From CAYRDC01 sp964422925 (GTDB lineage: Bacteria; Bacteroidota; Bacteroidia; Chitinophagales; S012-47), in NCBI GenBank assembly GCA_964422925.1, contig CAYRDC010000005.1, positions 1 to 64,000 of the forward strand: a stretch of DNA of 64,000 nucleotides. Direction: 5' to 3'. The position numbers and the translations under genes were made by a program. This document shows, piece by piece, positions 43,254-52,256 of the stretch; positions within the stretch are counted from its first letter, which is position 1; each line of letters starts with the position of its first letter. The notes under the pieces were generated by a model. That model had not been told where the DNA came from and made no database searches. It saw only the letters and a list, made by a program, of their open reading frames with translations.

Positions 43254-44279
43254 ATGGCTAATGAAAAAAAGGTCATCACCCTGGATGAATTTATCATTTA
43301 CAAACAAAGTGAGTTCCCTTTTGCCAGTGGCGACCTTTCACGCCTTTTGCGTGATATCGGGTTTGCCGCCAAAGTAGTAAACCGGGAAGTGAACAAAGCG
43401 GGCCTGGTAGATATCCTTGGCATCACTGATCAAAGCAATGTCCATGGGGAAGTGGTAAAAAAGCTGGATGTATTTGCCAATGAACAATTTATTCATGCGC
43501 TTAGGGTAGGAGGATACTGCTGCGGCATTGCTTCGGAAGAAAATGAAGAGTACATTGCCATAGAGGAAGGGGCTGCCCGCGATGCGAAATACGTGGTAGC
43601 CATTGACCCGCTGGACGGTTCTTCCAACATCGATGTGAATGTATCGATCGGGACGATCTTCAGCATATACAGGCGCCAAAGCATCTCCGGTACCTGCACC
43701 CTGGAAGACTTTCTGCAGCCCGGCATTAAGCAAGTGGCCGCGGGGTATATCATTTACGGCTCCTCCACTATGCTGGTCTATACCACAGGCAGGGGTGTTA
43801 ACGGTTTTACCCTGGATCCTTCCATTGGTGAATTCTGCCTGTCGCATCCCAAGATCCAGATGCCGGAAATGGGGAAAACCTATTCACTGAACCAGGGCTA
43901 TTTCCAGAAATTTGAAGAAGGGTTGAAGAAATTTGTTACCTGGTGCCAGGAAGTTGATATCCAAACCAAAAGGCCATATTCCCTGCGCTATATCGGTTCC
44001 ATGGTGGCGGATGTACACAGGAACCTGATTACCGGAGGCATTTTTATTTATCCGGCTACGCATGGCCATCCCAATGGTAAGCTACGCTTACTGTATGAAT
44101 GCAACCCCTTGTCTTTCATTGTGGAACAGGCAGGGGGCAAAGCCTCCAACGGTAAAAAGCGGATCCTGGAATTACAACCGGAAGAATTGCATCAGCGCAC
44201 GCCCATCTTTATCGGCAGCCGGCTGATGGTTGAAAAGGCAGAAGAATTTCTTGCTACATATGCCGAAGTCAATGCCTGA
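43254..44279 (+). CDS. fbp: Class I fructose-1,6-bisphosphatase
   Basis: 341 residues. Hydrolyses fructose 1,6-bisphosphate in gluconeogenesis. Metal and substrate motifs: GIASEENEEY, DPLDGSSNIDVN (from Asp118), and the C-terminal KLRLLYECNPLSFIVEQAGGKAS. The N-terminus has TLDEFIIYKQSEFPFASGDL, normal for class I enzymes of Bacteroidota. The stop is overlapped by the start of the next gene. Confidence 0.97.
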   Translation: MANEKKVITLDEFIIYKQSEFPFASGDLSRLLRDIGFAAKVVNREVNKAGLVDILGITDQSNVHGEVVKKLDVFANEQFIHALRVGGYCCGIASEENEEYIAIEEGAARDAKYVVAIDPLDGSSNIDVNVSIGTIFSIYRRQSISGTCTLEDFLQPGIKQVAAGYIIYGSSTMLVYTTGRGVNGFTLDPSIGEFCLSHPKIQMPEMGKTYSLNQGYFQKFEEGLKKFVTWCQEVDIQTKRPYSLRYIGSMVADVHRNLITGGIFIYPATHGHPNGKLRLLYECNPLSFIVEQAGGKASNGKKRILELQPEELHQRTPIFIGSRLMVEKAEEFLATYAEVNA

Positions 44280-44901
44280 TCAACCGGCCGCTGTCAGGAA
44301 TCTTTTTATCATCCTGCTATCCGTATTAGCACTGGAGTTTGTTGCCGGCTTATTCTATGCCCTGTACACGGTACTCCACCTAAGGATAGACCCCGGAATC
44401 GTCCTGCTCATTGAATACGGTGCTTTCCACTATTACCTGGCAAGCCTGGCACCTTATATCCTTGAAATCGATGCCTTTTTGCTCGGGCTTTGGTATTATG
44501 CCTGGACTGTGTGGCAGATTAACAACGGGATGAGCCCGGTAAGCAGGCCCATGGGCATATTATGGGGGTTCATCCTGCCGGTCATTAACTTGTTCAGCAT
44601 AGGGCTTGCATTTTCCCGCCTGGCCAATTACCTGGATAATCCCCGTTTCCAGGAAAGATATAAACCGGCTACCTCCCGGATCAAAACAGGGCTGATTGCC
44701 ATGTATGCCGGGATAATGGGAATCGTTTTTAGCTATGGTTTCGCCAGTACCCTGCCCCAGGATGAGAAAGCCAAACAGTTGATCAGCTTTTTGATATTCC
44801 GCCTGATATATTTGCTGCTGGTGCTGATTATGTTATTTGGGCTTATCCGGCTCGTAAAAGGTGTTAACCGGGTTCAATACCAGTCGCCCGGCCCGGCTTA
44901 A
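44272..44901 (+). CDS. DUF4328-like integral membrane protein
   Basis: 209 residues if the ATG at 44272 (overlapping the fbp stop) is used; in-frame upstream starts exist, e.g. 44260. About five to six transmembrane segments, with the central WYYAWTVWQIN...GFILPVINLF reminiscent of DUF4328. No catalytic motif and no signal peptide. Function unknown. It is 33 bp from the methyltransferase-like gene that follows. Confidence 0.75.
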   Translation: MPDQPAAVRNLFIILLSVLALEFVAGLFYALYTVLHLRIDPGIVLLIEYGAFHYYLASLAPYILEIDAFLLGLWYYAWTVWQINNGMSPVSRPMGILWGFILPVINLFSIGLAFSRLANYLDNPRFQERYKPATSRIKTGLIAMYAGIMGIVFSYGFASTLPQDEKAKQLISFLIFRLIYLLLVLIMLFGLIRLVKGVNRVQYQSPGPA

Positions 44902-44934
44902 ATTAACTTTGCTATTTTCAATCCCGCATTTGCC

Positions 44935-45462
44935 ATGGATCAGAAACCACGCATAGCAGATTATATTCTCGTACTCATCCAGCTGCTTCTTTTCGTACTC
45001 TATTTTTACCTGCCGCCTTTCGTGGAGCAGGGTCTGGATTCCCTGTTTCGCGTAATCGGGGCTATTCCCATGATAACCGGGGCCGTTATCCTGGTTTGGG
45101 GAATGATCCAGTTGCTTCCCTTCATCTCCATATTTCCTACCCCAAAGCCTGGAGGGGAACTGGTCACCCGGGGAATTTACAAGTATGTGCGCCATCCCAT
45201 TTATTCGGGAATCATCCTGCTGGCGCTGGGTTATGGCATCTTCTCCCGCGACTTCGACAAACTGGTCATTGCCCTTATGATCCTCCTGCTGTTCGAAATT
45301 AAATCGGGGTATGAAGAGCGAAAACTGTTCCGGGCATATCCTGAATATGATGAATACAGGCTTCGAACCGGTAAATTCATTCCTTTGTTTCTCCTGAAGA
45401 GCAGGAAAGAAGAGTTAAGGGAAGAAGAAGTTTCATCAAACGACAATGACCCGTCCGCATGA
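44935..45462 (+). CDS. Isoprenylcysteine carboxyl methyltransferase-family membrane protein
   Basis: 175 residues with three to four membrane segments. The C-terminal half has the family motif TRGIYKYVRHPIYSG followed by EERKLFRAYPEYDEYR, which binds SAM in ICMT/PEMT-like enzymes. In bacteria the substrate is unknown (not prenylcysteine); possibly a lipid or a hydrophobic metabolite. The stop overlaps the next ATG (ATGA). Confidence 0.9.
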   Translation: MDQKPRIADYILVLIQLLLFVLYFYLPPFVEQGLDSLFRVIGAIPMITGAVILVWGMIQLLPFISIFPTPKPGGELVTRGIYKYVRHPIYSGIILLALGYGIFSRDFDKLVIALMILLLFEIKSGYEERKLFRAYPEYDEYRLRTGKFIPLFLLKSRKEELREEEVSSNDNDPSA

Positions 45463-46211
45463 AATTCCTTCACGAACATGTCGAACAGTACCGCAAAGGC
45501 CCCGTTTCGCGGGCTGACCGCACCTTTATTTTCCTGGCCGGAATATTTTTTGGCGCCCTGGTCATGACCAACGCCATTGCGGGTAAATTTTTTACTCTTT
45601 TCGGGCAGGAACTCTCTTGTGGCATCATAGCTTATCCGGTAACTTTCCTGATAACAGACCTGATTTCTGAAATTTATGGCCTGAAAAGGGCGAACCTGGT
45701 GGTAAAGGCGGGTTTCCTGGTCAGCATATTCGTTACCATCATCATAATCATTGCCGCACAAACACCTGTGTATGACCGCTCCCCGGTTGACCAGCATTCC
45801 TTTGACACCGTATTTGGTCTGATGCCCGGCATTGTACTGGGTTCCATGATTGCCTACCTGTCTGCCCAGTTTTTTGATGTACAGGCTTTTGAGTTTTGGC
45901 GGAGAGTCTCCCGGGGAAAATATCTTTGGCTGCGCAATAACGGATCGACCATTTTCAGCCAGCTCATCGACACGTTCATGGTCGTGACCATAGCCCTGGT
46001 GATCTGGCCGGATGTGGACGCCAACCCGGCCACCATGCCTATCGACTGGATTACCTGGCGTAATATCGTGATCGGCCAGTACCTGTTCAAGGCAGCCATT
46101 GCCCTCCTTGATACGCCTTTCTTTTATGCGGGAACCTGGTGGTTGAGTCATTGGATTGCCCGGGATCCGTTGTTAATATCCAAGGCCGGGGATGGTGGAA
46201 AAATCCCGTGA
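45459..46211 (+). CDS. Queuosine precursor transporter (YhhQ/VUT family)
   Basis: 250 residues with about six transmembrane helices. Family marks are FFGALVMTNAIAGKFF, ISEIYGLKRANLVV near the first membrane loop, AYLSAQFFDVQAFEFWRR, and the NNGSTIFSQLIDTFMVV loop. It imports queuine or preQ1 for tRNA modification. Overlap with the previous gene (ATGA) suggests one transcript from fbp onward. The cobalamin riboswitch begins about 35 bp after its stop. Confidence 0.9.
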   Translation: MKFLHEHVEQYRKGPVSRADRTFIFLAGIFFGALVMTNAIAGKFFTLFGQELSCGIIAYPVTFLITDLISEIYGLKRANLVVKAGFLVSIFVTIIIIIAAQTPVYDRSPVDQHSFDTVFGLMPGIVLGSMIAYLSAQFFDVQAFEFWRRVSRGKYLWLRNNGSTIFSQLIDTFMVVTIALVIWPDVDANPATMPIDWITWRNIVIGQYLFKAAIALLDTPFFYAGTWWLSHWIARDPLLISKAGDGGKIP

Positions 46212-46233
46212 GCATCTTCGGAGGTATTTTGAT

Positions 46234-46241
46234 TAATTTTG
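46234..46241 (+). promoter_or_regulatory. Likely -7 element in front of the cobalamin riboswitch
   Basis: TAATTTTG exactly matches the Bacteroidota TAnnTTTG -7 box. The riboswitch begins a few bases downstream, where a transcript start would be expected. No good TTTG -33 box is seen at the right spacing. Confidence 0.45.
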
Positions 46242-46244
46242 ACA

Positions 46245-46436
46245 CTGCAAGTGGTGCCCCGGGGCTGTGACCGGCCCGGGGGCTAAAAGGGAATCCGGTG
46301 AAAATCCGGAGCAGTCCCCGCTGCTGTGAGTTCTGAACAGATTGTTTTCACCCCTTTGCCACTGTCCTTCTATCGGATGGGAAGGCTGTAAATAATCCAC
46401 CCTGATAAGGGTTAGGAACGAGCCAGAAGACCTGCC
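46245..46436 (+). promoter_or_regulatory. Cobalamin (adenosylcobalamin) riboswitch
   Basis: The conserved core is clear: GTGGTGCCCCGGGGCTGTGA-like P2/P3 sequence, then GGGAATCCGGTGAAAATCCG with GAGCAGTCCCCGCTGCTGTGA immediately after, and the B12 box AGCCAGAAGACCTGCC at 46421-46436. It ends about 120 bp before the ATG of the TonB receptor. In other bacteria this element lowers expression of vitamin B12 uptake genes when cobalamin is plentiful, and the same is expected here. Confidence 0.95.
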
Positions 46437-46556
46437 ATTTGCATCGGTTTCTAAGCTTTCGGGCGAAAAGCGAGGAAAATAAGATGCCTTTACAGTCAGC
46501 TTATTCTTCTTTCGCTTTCCCCTGGTTTCATTGTTTAACAATCAAAATGGTTTACC

Positions 46557-48548
46557 ATGAGGGAAAGAATTATTGTACTTGCTGCCTGTGTTGCCACGGG
46601 CCTTCCACTATCCGTGCAGGGGCAGCAGGCCCCTGCTGACTCAGCCCATACCCTGGGCGAGGTAGTTATTACTTCCACACGCTTTGAAGTGAATCCCGAA
46701 GAAGATGGAAAGGAAGTTATTGTATTGAACCGTCAGTACTTGTCCGAACAAACAGGCAAAACCCTGGCAGAAGTCCTGTCACAGGTGCCCGGTTTGCATA
46801 TTGACGGCAGTTACGGGGCAGAAGGCACCAACCTGAGCTATTACCTGCGCGGAGGCAAAAGCGGTCAGGTTTTGGTTATGATTGATGGCATCCCGGTGAG
46901 TGATCCGTCAGACATCAACAATGCATTTGATTTTCGCCATCTGGATATTGAAACCATCGAATCCATTGAAATTGTACGCGGAGGCATGAGCACGCTCTAT
47001 GGCACCGATGCGGTGTCCGGAGTGATTAATATCCGCTTAAAGAAAGGCGGGCAGGAACCGTTTACTGTAAATGGAAGGGTAGCCGGAGGAAGTTACCGGA
47101 CCCTGGAAGGCAGTTTTGACCTCGGGGGAAGTATTGACCATATCCGGTACTTCCTGAATGCTTCGGCTCACAGCAGTGCAGGATTTTCCTCGGCACTGGA
47201 TACCAATGCGACCCCGGTAATTGATTCAAGCTATGTCCATCCGGAACGCGTTTACGATCGGGATGGATTTAACCGCCAGAATATGCTGGGCCGGTTTGCC
47301 TGGCAAAAGGGGCCATGGGAACTCAGTTCCAGCCTCCGTATGGAAAATTACCGGGCGGCCATCGACAATGGGGCCTATGCTGATGATGAAAACCGGCAAT
47401 ATCTTAGCCGCGAATGGGAAGTTGCCATTGTTCCGCGGGTCGCTTTCAAAAATGGGGAGTCGGCATTACATCTCTCTTTTACCCGTGTAAACCGCTTTGA
47501 CCTCAATGATTCTTCGGAATACGCAGGTTCCCCCCCCATGTTCAGTTATCTGAATGGCTATACTTTTAGCAATTATTACGGCAGTTCCTGGCAGGCTGAC
47601 TGGGTGAATAAACTGTACCTGGGGCGGCAACTCAAGGCTATTGCCGGGATCTATTACCGGAAAATGGCCTATGGTTCGGTAAACACCCGGTACGGAGACT
47701 TAATGGGGACAAGGCCTGGTCTTCCCGTTGGGATCGATACCGTGCTCCCTAAAAATACGTCCGATTACCAGGTGGATCCATACGCACAGATTCGCTGGTC
47801 TGCCGGAAAAGGCTTCCGTTTAACGGCAGGGGGCCGGCTAAATGTCCATAAAACCTATGGAACACACCTGCTGTGGTCTGTAAATCCTTCCTGGCTGATT
47901 GGTGAAGGCAAGAAAATCCGGTTGAAATTGTTTGCTACGGCCTCCACATCGTTCAGGGCCCCGTCACTCTACCAACTGTATTCGATTTACGGTAACACCG
48001 GCCTGCAGCCTGAATCGTCATTGAATTATGAATCCGGAGCTACACTGTACTACGGGAAAGACTGGCAGGCCAATGTCACGCTTTACAGGCGAAAGGAATC
48101 AAACTCCATCGTTTTTGGAATGGCCGGATATGAGAATGGGGGAGAGCGCCTGGTGGAAGGCATTGAAGCACGCCTGCAGGGAAAAACCGGGGATCATATT
48201 CGCTTTGGCGCAGACATTTCCCTACTCCGTGCGGATGATTCTGCCAGCCTGTACCGCGTTCCGCGCGAACAATATGGCCTGTACGTAACCGCTTCAATCA
48301 CAAAGAATGTCAACTGCCGGCTTCAATACAACTATACCGGTGTGCGATATGTTTACGATTGGTGGAGTAGCTCCGAGCTGGAACTGCCAGCCTATAATCT
48401 TCTGGACCTGAATGTAAACTATCGCTTTGGGCGTCAGTGGGAAGCCTTTGCCGGCTTGAACAATATCCTGAACCAGGAAATAATTGCCGTACAAGGGTTT
48501 GCCGCCAGAGGCAGGAATTTTATGATAGGCGTTCGGTATAAGCGATAA
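46557..48548 (+). CDS. TonB-dependent outer-membrane receptor, BtuB-like
   Basis: 663 residues with a signal peptide ending at about residue 22. A TonB-box-like LGEVVITSTRFEVNPEEDGK leads into the plug (GKTLAEVLSQVPGLHIDG, YYLRGGKSGQVLVMIDGIPVSDP, VRGGMSTLYGTDAVSGVINI) and a ~22-strand barrel, ending NFMIGVRYKR. The length fits cobalamin or iron receptors rather than the ~1,000-residue SusC. Control by a cobalamin riboswitch points to uptake of cobalamin or related corrinoids. No SusD partner is present. Confidence 0.92.
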   Translation: MRERIIVLAACVATGLPLSVQGQQAPADSAHTLGEVVITSTRFEVNPEEDGKEVIVLNRQYLSEQTGKTLAEVLSQVPGLHIDGSYGAEGTNLSYYLRGGKSGQVLVMIDGIPVSDPSDINNAFDFRHLDIETIESIEIVRGGMSTLYGTDAVSGVINIRLKKGGQEPFTVNGRVAGGSYRTLEGSFDLGGSIDHIRYFLNASAHSSAGFSSALDTNATPVIDSSYVHPERVYDRDGFNRQNMLGRFAWQKGPWELSSSLRMENYRAAIDNGAYADDENRQYLSREWEVAIVPRVAFKNGESALHLSFTRVNRFDLNDSSEYAGSPPMFSYLNGYTFSNYYGSSWQADWVNKLYLGRQLKAIAGIYYRKMAYGSVNTRYGDLMGTRPGLPVGIDTVLPKNTSDYQVDPYAQIRWSAGKGFRLTAGGRLNVHKTYGTHLLWSVNPSWLIGEGKKIRLKLFATASTSFRAPSLYQLYSIYGNTGLQPESSLNYESGATLYYGKDWQANVTLYRRKESNSIVFGMAGYENGGERLVEGIEARLQGKTGDHIRFGADISLLRADDSASLYRVPREQYGLYVTASITKNVNCRLQYNYTGVRYVYDWWSSSELELPAYNLLDLNVNYRFGRQWEAFAGLNNILNQEIIAVQGFAARGRNFMIGVRYKR

Positions 48549-48599
48549 ATACAGGCAGGGGAGCTTCTCAAAGATTTTTTAAAGGCACTATCGAAAAGG

Positions 48600-48631
48600 A
48601 AGGCATACAACATTCAATGTATGCCTTTTTT
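48600..48631 (+). terminator. Strong intrinsic terminator after the BtuB-like gene
   Basis: A perfect stem AAGGCATACA/TGTATGCCTT with an 8-nt loop (48600-48609 with 48618-48627), followed by further Ts to 48631. It starts about 50 bp after the receptor stop. Confidence 0.92.
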
Positions 48632-48838
48632 ATTGCCTGGGGTAATTGATGAAACCTGATAAGAAATTAGGAAAATATTGGAGAAGAATATCTGGTAAAT
48701 AAACTCACTTGTAAGACTTTTCCGAAATAACCGTGTAAAAGTAACACTGAGGTCTGTGTCCCGTAAAGTGGTTTGAATGTTTCTTGATCTGAATGAACCT
48801 GATTTGTAACAGATCGCTCAGATCTAAAACAAGCAACC
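48632..48838. other. Leader region of the M4 protease gene
   Basis: About 200 bp after the terminator and before the ATG at 48839. It is A+T-rich in its centre and probably holds the protease promoter. No consensus pair at the standard spacing was found, and no RNA element was recognised. Confidence 0.4.
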
Positions 48839-51800
48839 ATGAACAAAATACCCCTCAGCTTAGCGGCAGCTATAATTGCTGCTTTTAGTTTTAATTGGCC
48901 GGTTACTGCGCAAACGCTCACCGGTATTCAGGCATCGGAAAAAATTCCGGGTGTCTCAGAAATACGCCTGAATGCCTCCACCAATACGCCAGAATTTATT
49001 CGTTTCAATCAAAACCAGGAGCTTCCCCTGGCCAATTTCAATCAATGGGCTGCTGAAAATTTACCGCTTGATAAGGAAAGCCGGTTAAAAACCATATCGG
49101 TAATGCCTGACCGATTGGGCATGACCCATTACAGGCTGGAGCAGACGGTTCATGGCATTCCGGTTGACGGGGCCATGATGATTCTGCATACGCGGGATAA
49201 CCGGATAGTAAGTATGAACGGTCGGCTGGCCGGAAAAATCATTGAGAAACCGGTTCAGATTCAGGCGGCAGATGCCTGGCAGGTTGCGCTCGACTATCTT
49301 GGGCTCAGTGGGAAATCCTTACCGTTTATAGGGCCCGGGATCAATTCCCCAAGCGGGGAGCTTGTTTATGGCCCTACGGGATCATTGCAAGACAACCGGT
49401 ATGAGAAAGCCTATCGCTTCGATATCTACAGCCTGAATCCACTGCTGCATAAACTGGTTTATGTAAGCTCCTATGACGGACGGGTCATTTTTGAACAGGA
49501 TTTGATCCAGGAATTGGATTCCGCGGGCACTGCGCTTACAGCTTATAGCGGAGTGCAGGAAATTGTAACAGATTTTGCCGGTCCGGACAGCTTCCTGTTG
49601 CGGGATATGACCCGGGGTGGCGGCATCATGACCTATAACATGAAAGAACAGTATAATTATTACCTCGCAGAGCTGTTCACTGATGATGATAACTACTGGA
49701 ATAATGTAAATGCCACCCATGATGAGGTAGCCACTGATGCCTTCTGGGGCTGTGAAGTGACGTATGATTATTTTCTTTCCCGTTTCAACCTGAACAGCCT
49801 CGATGGGAACGCGATGCCGATCAAGGTATATGTACATTACGGGCAGAATTTTGCCAACGCTTTCTGGGACGGTACCCGGATTACCCTGGGCGATGGGAAT
49901 AGTACCTACAGTCCGCTGACTTCATTGGATATCGTTGCCCATGAGTTGACTCATGGAGTTACGACCAATACCAGTAAGCTCATATATGCGTATGAATCCG
50001 GGGCGCTGAATGAGAGCTTTAGCGATATTTTCGGGGTGGCAGTGAATTTCGCGTATCGTCCTGACTCAGCTCGCTGGGACCTGGGCCATGATATCGGAAA
50101 AGTATTCCGCTCACTGATTAATCCGAAATCCAAAGGCCATCCTGATACTTATAAAGGACAATACTGGTACACCGGCAGTGGAGACAATGGCGGAGTGCAC
50201 CGCAACAGCGGGGTGCAAAACCATTGGTTCTATTTGCTGAGCGAGGGTGGAACCGGTACCAATGATCTTGGGAACAGTTATTCAGTAACCGGCATCGGGA
50301 TTGACAAAGCAATCAATATTACTTACAGGAATCTTACGGTGTACCTGTTCCCCAATGCAACCTATGAAGATGCCCGTTTCTACGCGATCAAGGCGGCTGA
50401 AGACCTGTACGGGACCTGTTCGCAGGAATTTATCTCCACCATAAATGCCTGGTACGCGGTGGGAGTCGGTGAGCCATACAATACTAACCTTATGGTTGAT
50501 TTCAAACCGGACGCTTATGCAAGCTGCAACGGAACGATTACATTCCGCAATGAAACACATGGAACCGTAATCGATTGGTTGTGGGATTTTGGCGATGGCA
50601 CCTTAAGCCATGAAGCAAACCCGGTACATGAATACACCCAAAACGGCCTCTACACTGTTACATTGACAGCCACTACCTGCAACGGGCAAAGCACGGAAAT
50701 CAAAACCGACCTGGTTGAAATTGTCCGGCCGGCAACTCCGGTGGTTCCCCCGGTAACGCTTTGCGGCAGCGGACCGGTGACATTAAATGCCTCCGGCAAT
50801 GGCGGCATACTCTATTGGTATGACAGCCCGGCAGGAGGGGCACCTATTGCCACGGGAGATACTTTATCATTGCAAAATGTTGACCAAACGGTAAGTTATT
50901 ATGTGGAAGAAGTCTTTCCACAGCCTTCCATTTTGGCCGGACTGCCGGATACCAATGCTTCATTTGGTGGTTACGTGACCGCCAATTCAGGGGGACTCCG
51001 GTTTGAGGCTTTAAAATCATTGATATTGCAATCGGTGAAGGTGTATGCGGCAAATAGCGGCATCGTCACCATCAGCCTGAAAGATGAAAATGGTTTACTG
51101 ATTAACGATACAACCCTGTATATCAATGCCGGAGAAGTTATCCTGCCTTTAGGCTTTGAATTAGCACAGGACATGATATACCAGCTTACGGTGGATGGTA
51201 ATGTTGACCTGTACAGGAATTATGGCAATATTACTTTTCCCTATACGGTTCCGGGCGTCCTCTCCATCTTGTCGTCTGTAGGAGGGAGCCCGAATGATAC
51301 GTATTACTACTTCTATGACTGGAAGCTCAATGAACCAGAATGCCGGAGTATTCGAAGCGCCATACCGGTTCAGGTATATCAGCCACCTGTACCTGAAATC
51401 ATAGCTGATGGTCCGACACAATTATGCGAAGGAGAAGCTGTCAGACTTATAGCCTCGGCAGCAGCGGAATATCTTTGGTCAAATGGTGCTACTACACGCA
51501 GTATTCTGGTGAGTGATCCCGGAGCTTATTATGTGATTCTTACTTCAGGAGATGGATGCAATGCGCAAAGCGACCCGGTTACCGTAACGCAACAAAGTAA
51601 ACCCAGTGCAGGTTTCACGGCCAATGCAACTGGATTGGAAGTCAGTTTCAACAATGAAAGCCAGGGCGCCAGCAACTGGTACTGGAATTTCGGGGATGGC
51701 TATTCAAGCACTGACCCCGAACCGGTTCACCAATACCAGTCACCGGGAACGTATGATATTGAATTATGGGCTTTCAACGGCACGTGTGACGACTATTTCA

Positions 51801-52105
51801 CCCAAACCATTTCAGTGGATGTCAGTACGGGTATGGCTGAAAAGCCTCCCAAAGTGGAATGGAAAGCATGGCCCAATCCGACTACCGGTAGCTTGTACGT
51901 GCATCTGGAAAATATCGCGCAAGAACGTGAAATTAATATCTCAGTAGTAAACCTGTTGGGACAAACCATAAAATCTGAAAAATTTGAGGTGGTTAGTGGT
52001 AGTAACTATTTCATGGTTGACTTAAGTGATTTACCTGCCAGTGTGTATATCGTAGAACTGCAAGGCACTGTAGTGAATGAATCAATGCGTGTGGTTAAGG
52101 ATTGA
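48839..52105 (+). CDS. Secreted thermolysin-like (M4) metalloprotease with PKD domains and T9SS sorting domain
   Basis: 1,088 residues with a signal peptide ending at TAQ (~25). A propeptide with FTP/PepSY-like features covers ~60-210. The M4 catalytic domain has zinc ligands His368 and His372 (HELTH) and Glu392 (LNESFSD), catalytic Glu369, and His454 in GGVHRNSG, all in the thermolysin spacing. Then follow a PKD domain (~560-635, WLWDFGDGT), a glycan- or adhesion-like region (~650-890), an Ig-like segment (~860-920), a second PKD (~925-990, WYWNFGDGYSSTDPEP), and a T9SS type A sorting domain at the end (AWPNPTTGSLYVHL...). It is exported through the type IX system; the substrate is probably extracellular protein. 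The catalytic set is complete. Confidence 0.95.
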   Translation: MNKIPLSLAAAIIAAFSFNWPVTAQTLTGIQASEKIPGVSEIRLNASTNTPEFIRFNQNQELPLANFNQWAAENLPLDKESRLKTISVMPDRLGMTHYRLEQTVHGIPVDGAMMILHTRDNRIVSMNGRLAGKIIEKPVQIQAADAWQVALDYLGLSGKSLPFIGPGINSPSGELVYGPTGSLQDNRYEKAYRFDIYSLNPLLHKLVYVSSYDGRVIFEQDLIQELDSAGTALTAYSGVQEIVTDFAGPDSFLLRDMTRGGGIMTYNMKEQYNYYLAELFTDDDNYWNNVNATHDEVATDAFWGCEVTYDYFLSRFNLNSLDGNAMPIKVYVHYGQNFANAFWDGTRITLGDGNSTYSPLTSLDIVAHELTHGVTTNTSKLIYAYESGALNESFSDIFGVAVNFAYRPDSARWDLGHDIGKVFRSLINPKSKGHPDTYKGQYWYTGSGDNGGVHRNSGVQNHWFYLLSEGGTGTNDLGNSYSVTGIGIDKAINITYRNLTVYLFPNATYEDARFYAIKAAEDLYGTCSQEFISTINAWYAVGVGEPYNTNLMVDFKPDAYASCNGTITFRNETHGTVIDWLWDFGDGTLSHEANPVHEYTQNGLYTVTLTATTCNGQSTEIKTDLVEIVRPATPVVPPVTLCGSGPVTLNASGNGGILYWYDSPAGGAPIATGDTLSLQNVDQTVSYYVEEVFPQPSILAGLPDTNASFGGYVTANSGGLRFEALKSLILQSVKVYAANSGIVTISLKDENGLLINDTTLYINAGEVILPLGFELAQDMIYQLTVDGNVDLYRNYGNITFPYTVPGVLSILSSVGGSPNDTYYYFYDWKLNEPECRSIRSAIPVQVYQPPVPEIIADGPTQLCEGEAVRLIASAAAEYLWSNGATTRSILVSDPGAYYVILTSGDGCNAQSDPVTVTQQSKPSAGFTANATGLEVSFNNESQGASNWYWNFGDGYSSTDPEPVHQYQSPGTYDIELWAFNGTCDDYFTQTISVDVSTGMAEKPPKVEWKAWPNPTTGSLYVHLENIAQEREINISVVNLLGQTIKSEKFEVVSGSNYFMVDLSDLPASVYIVELQGTVVNESMRVVKD

Positions 52106-52147
52106 TATGCGCTCTGATTAATAGGGGTTGAACTTGGCAGGTAATTA

Positions 52148-52183
52148 CTGGGCGGGCTCCCGGGGGGCCTGCCCAATTTTTTT
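52148..52183 (+). terminator. Intrinsic terminator after the M4 protease gene
   Basis: A G+C-rich stem GGGCGGGC (52150-52157) with GCCTGCCC (52167-52174) and one mismatch, followed by AATTTTTTT. It starts about 45 bp past the stop. Confidence 0.8.
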
Positions 52184-52256
52184 GTGCGATTGTGGGTATG
52201 GCTGAGGGTGTTGTTGGTCGCCAAACACCATCGCAATGACCAACAAGGGGAAGGGA

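Noticed and set aside
45231..46151. 306-codon minus-strand frame opposite the transporter and methyltransferase-like genes
   Set aside because: Both plus-strand genes show clear families and ATGA coupling; the opposite frame has no domain.
48667..48921. Minus-strand frame over the M4 protease leader
   Set aside because: It overlaps the protease signal peptide on the opposite strand and shows no family features.
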